Assembly: GCA_030619405.1 (NCBI GenBank)
Contig: JAUXBK010000139.1
Coordinates: 1 to 6,996, forward strand
DNA: 6,996 nucleotides
Direction of reading: 5' to 3'
Source of the DNA: Sedimenticola sp.
GTDB taxonomy: Bacteria; Pseudomonadota; Gammaproteobacteria; Chromatiales; Chromatiaceae
Part shown: positions 5,950-6,996 of the stretch, one piece after another
How the letters are laid out: every line of letters starts with the position of its first letter
How positions within the stretch are numbered: position 1 is the first letter of the stretch
Position numbers and translations under genes: made by a program
The notes under the pieces: model-generated
What the model was told of the DNA's origin: nothing
The model's database searches: none
What the model saw: the letters and a program-made list of their open reading frames with translations, nothing else

Positions 5950-6774
5950 TTAGAGGAAGACCGCCCTGATGCCTTCCATGTCCTCGGCGACGCCTTCGAT
6001 CTCGATCATCTCGATCTCGGGTTCTATCCCAACCTTCTGAAATGATTTGACCTGCGACCAGCCTGCCTGGTGGTGGTCACTCAGGGTCTGCAGCCGGGCT
6101 ACTAATACCACATCCACATAGTCTGCCTCGGGGCCCCCATCGTAGTTCAGATTCTGGTAGTTCTCTGCCACCCGTATCAGAGTTTCGGGAAAATCCCAGG
6201 CTTCCAGAATCTGTTTGCTGATGATCGGGCTCAGGTTGAACACCAGGTTGTCCAGCCGCTCTTCGTCGCACATGAACTCAGCGTAGGATTCGGCCAGGGT
6301 CAGGATCGGCAGGCTGCCGATATTGTGGATCAGTCCCGCCAGCATCGCCTGCTCCTTGTCCAGGCGAGGCAGACTCTGGGCCAGAATCCGGCTGAACGCC
6401 GCCACCTGTACGCTCTCTTCCCAGAGGGTGCGCAGACGTTTGTCGAGGAGATCCGAAGTGGCTTGGAAAATCTGCTTCATGGCCAGGCTGATCACCAGGC
6501 TACGCACCAGTTTCAAGCCCAGGCGGGTAACTGCCATCTGAATGTTGTCGATAGCCACACGCGCCCGATACAGAGGGCTGTTGGCCACCTGCAACAGCCT
6601 GGTCGAGAGTGCCGCATCGGTTGCAACCATGTCCGCGATTCGACTTGCAGTCGTCTCCTCACGGTCCACTTCGTCCCGTACCCGGAGAGCCACCTCGGGG
6701 AGGGTTGGCAAGGTGATTCTGTTGTCGCGGATAGCGCTCTGGAGTTGCGCGAGAAATTCTGTTTCTGTTGTCAT
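5950..6774 (-). CDS. HDOD-domain signalling protein
   Basis: The 274-residue product is a stand-alone HDOD protein. The domain covers about residues 15-215: it begins with LPTLPEVALRVRDEV, continues with IADMVATDAALSTRLLQVANSPLYR (46-70) and the IQMAVTRLGLKLVRSLVISLAMKQIF helix region (78-103), and has the GLIHNIGSLPIL segment at 147-158, where the HD pair of true HD phosphohydrolases is His150-Asn151. HDOD domains are generally regarded as non-catalytic relatives of HD-GYP/HD domains used in signalling, often linked to two-component, c-di-GMP or chemotaxis circuits; no output domain is fused here. The C-terminal about 50 residues (EPEIEMIEIEGVAEDMEGIR) are acidic and unassigned. No Shine-Dalgarno sequence is seen before ATG 6774 and no alternative ATG lies nearby. 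The gene is upstream of and on the same strand as the coiled-coil gene, 77 bp apart. The specific pathway is not evident. Confidence 0.93.
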   Translation of the reverse strand: MTTETEFLAQLQSAIRDNRITLPTLPEVALRVRDEVDREETTASRIADMVATDAALSTRLLQVANSPLYRARVAIDNIQMAVTRLGLKLVRSLVISLAMKQIFQATSDLLDKRLRTLWEESVQVAAFSRILAQSLPRLDKEQAMLAGLIHNIGSLPILTLAESYAEFMCDEERLDNLVFNLSPIISKQILEAWDFPETLIRVAENYQNLNYDGGPEADYVDVVLVARLQTLSDHHQAGWSQVKSFQKVGIEPEIEMIEIEGVAEDMEGIRAVFL

Positions 6775-6950
6775 GAGGTCGCTGTCTGTCAGGCTGGTGG
6801 AACGTCTGGTCGATATGGGATGGGTATCGGTCGACAGCGATCAGACTTAAGGTAGGAGGCAGAAGATTGAGGTTTAATAAAAAAATATATTTTCAGACGA
6901 AAATTGGACACTCTGCAACGAGTACAGCCCTTTGCCGGCACAAAAAAATG
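6775..6950. other. Intergenic region upstream of the HDOD gene
   Basis: The GC-richer half next to the HDOD gene (6775-6850) carries no recognisable gene. The following A/T-rich patch (6873-6895) is the likeliest place for an HDOD promoter read leftwards, but I cannot fit a convincing -35/-10 pair. TGCCGGCA at 6933-6940 is an 8-bp palindrome followed by seven A residues on the plus strand; this orientation does not make an intrinsic terminator in either direction. Confidence 0.4.
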
Positions 6951-6996
6951 ACAGGATTAACAGGATTTACAGGTTTATGTAATCTTGTAAATCCTG
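6867..6996 (+). CDS. Possible 5' end of an unrecognised gene, running off the window
   Basis: AGGAGG at 6854-6859, the best Shine-Dalgarno match in the window, is followed 7 nt later by TTG (6867-6869). The frame is open from there to the last base, 43 codons, beginning (M)RFNKKIYFQTKIGHSATS. An in-frame ATG follows at 6948-6950, and the frame then crosses the 9-bp repeat as TGLTGFTG. The previous in-frame stop is TGA 6774-6776. The peptide resembles no family I know, and 43 open codons in AT-rich DNA can arise by chance, so this is a tentative partial call. Confidence 0.18.
   Translation, partial: MRFNKKIYFQTKIGHSATSTALCRHKKMTGLTGFTGLCNLVNP
6951..6996. repeat. 9-bp direct repeats folding into a long palindrome, cut by the window end
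   Basis: Three 9-bp units lie head to tail: ACAGGATTA (6951-6959), ACAGGATTT (6960-6968) and ACAGGTTTA (6969-6977). The second arm is inverted: CAGGATTTACA (6961-6971) is the exact reverse complement of TGTAAATCCTG (6986-6996). The stem extends inwards by a G-T wobble, one GC pair, a T-T mismatch and two AT pairs to a 4-nt loop at 6977-6980. From memory, blocks of the type GGATTAACAGGATTTACAGG are widespread dispersed intergenic repeats in diverse bacteria. The window ends within the element, so its full size is unknown. Confidence 0.85.

Noticed and set aside
6933..6947. TGCCGGCA palindrome next to an A run as an intrinsic terminator
   Set aside because: The stem is only 4 bp without a loop, and the A/T run is on the wrong side for termination in either direction.

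Overview
The window is an ordinary chromosomal segment of a gammaproteobacterium. The evidence is an RF2 protein that matches the Escherichia coli form position by position (365 residues, SPF at 205-207, GGQ at 250-252, programmed UGA at codon 26), a prfB-lysS pair in the usual gammaproteobacterial order, and full-length TilS and LysS proteins with gammaproteobacterial features. The coding regions are fairly GC-rich and the gaps between genes are clearly AT-richer. A two-CNB plus rhodanese protein and an HDOD protein are compatible with an environmental, perhaps sulfur-oxidising, lineage, but that placement is inference.

Layout. Positions 1-224 are an AT-rich leader ending in a 14-bp tandem repeat that abuts the start codon of tilS (225-1535, +). 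tilS converges on a minus-strand gene (1542-2585) encoding two cyclic-nucleotide-binding-like domains and a C-terminal rhodanese domain. A 170-bp divergent spacer separates that gene from prfB (2756-3854, +, joined by a +1 frameshift), followed after 54 bp by lysS (3909-5396, +). lysS converges, with only 2 bp between stop codons, on a minus-strand coiled-coil/basic protein with an H-NS-like C-terminus (5399-5872). Upstream of it on the same strand is an HDOD-domain gene (5950-6774, -). The last 220 bp are non-coding or hold the beginning of an unrecognised plus-strand gene, and end inside a palindromic repeat built from 9-bp units.

Functional theme. tilS (tRNA-Ile2 modification), prfB (termination at UGA/UAA, self-regulated by frameshifting) and lysS (tRNA-Lys charging) are translation housekeeping genes. 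The three minus-strand genes are likely regulatory: a ligand- or stress-sensing CNB-rhodanese protein, a possible nucleoid-associated protein, and an HDOD signalling protein. I see no CRISPR array, tRNA, rRNA, transposase or phage gene, and nothing that amounts to a new multi-gene system. The items most worth a second look are the CNB-CNB-rhodanese architecture, the H-NS-like protein, the right-end repeat with an open frame running into it, and the odd leaders of tilS and lysS.
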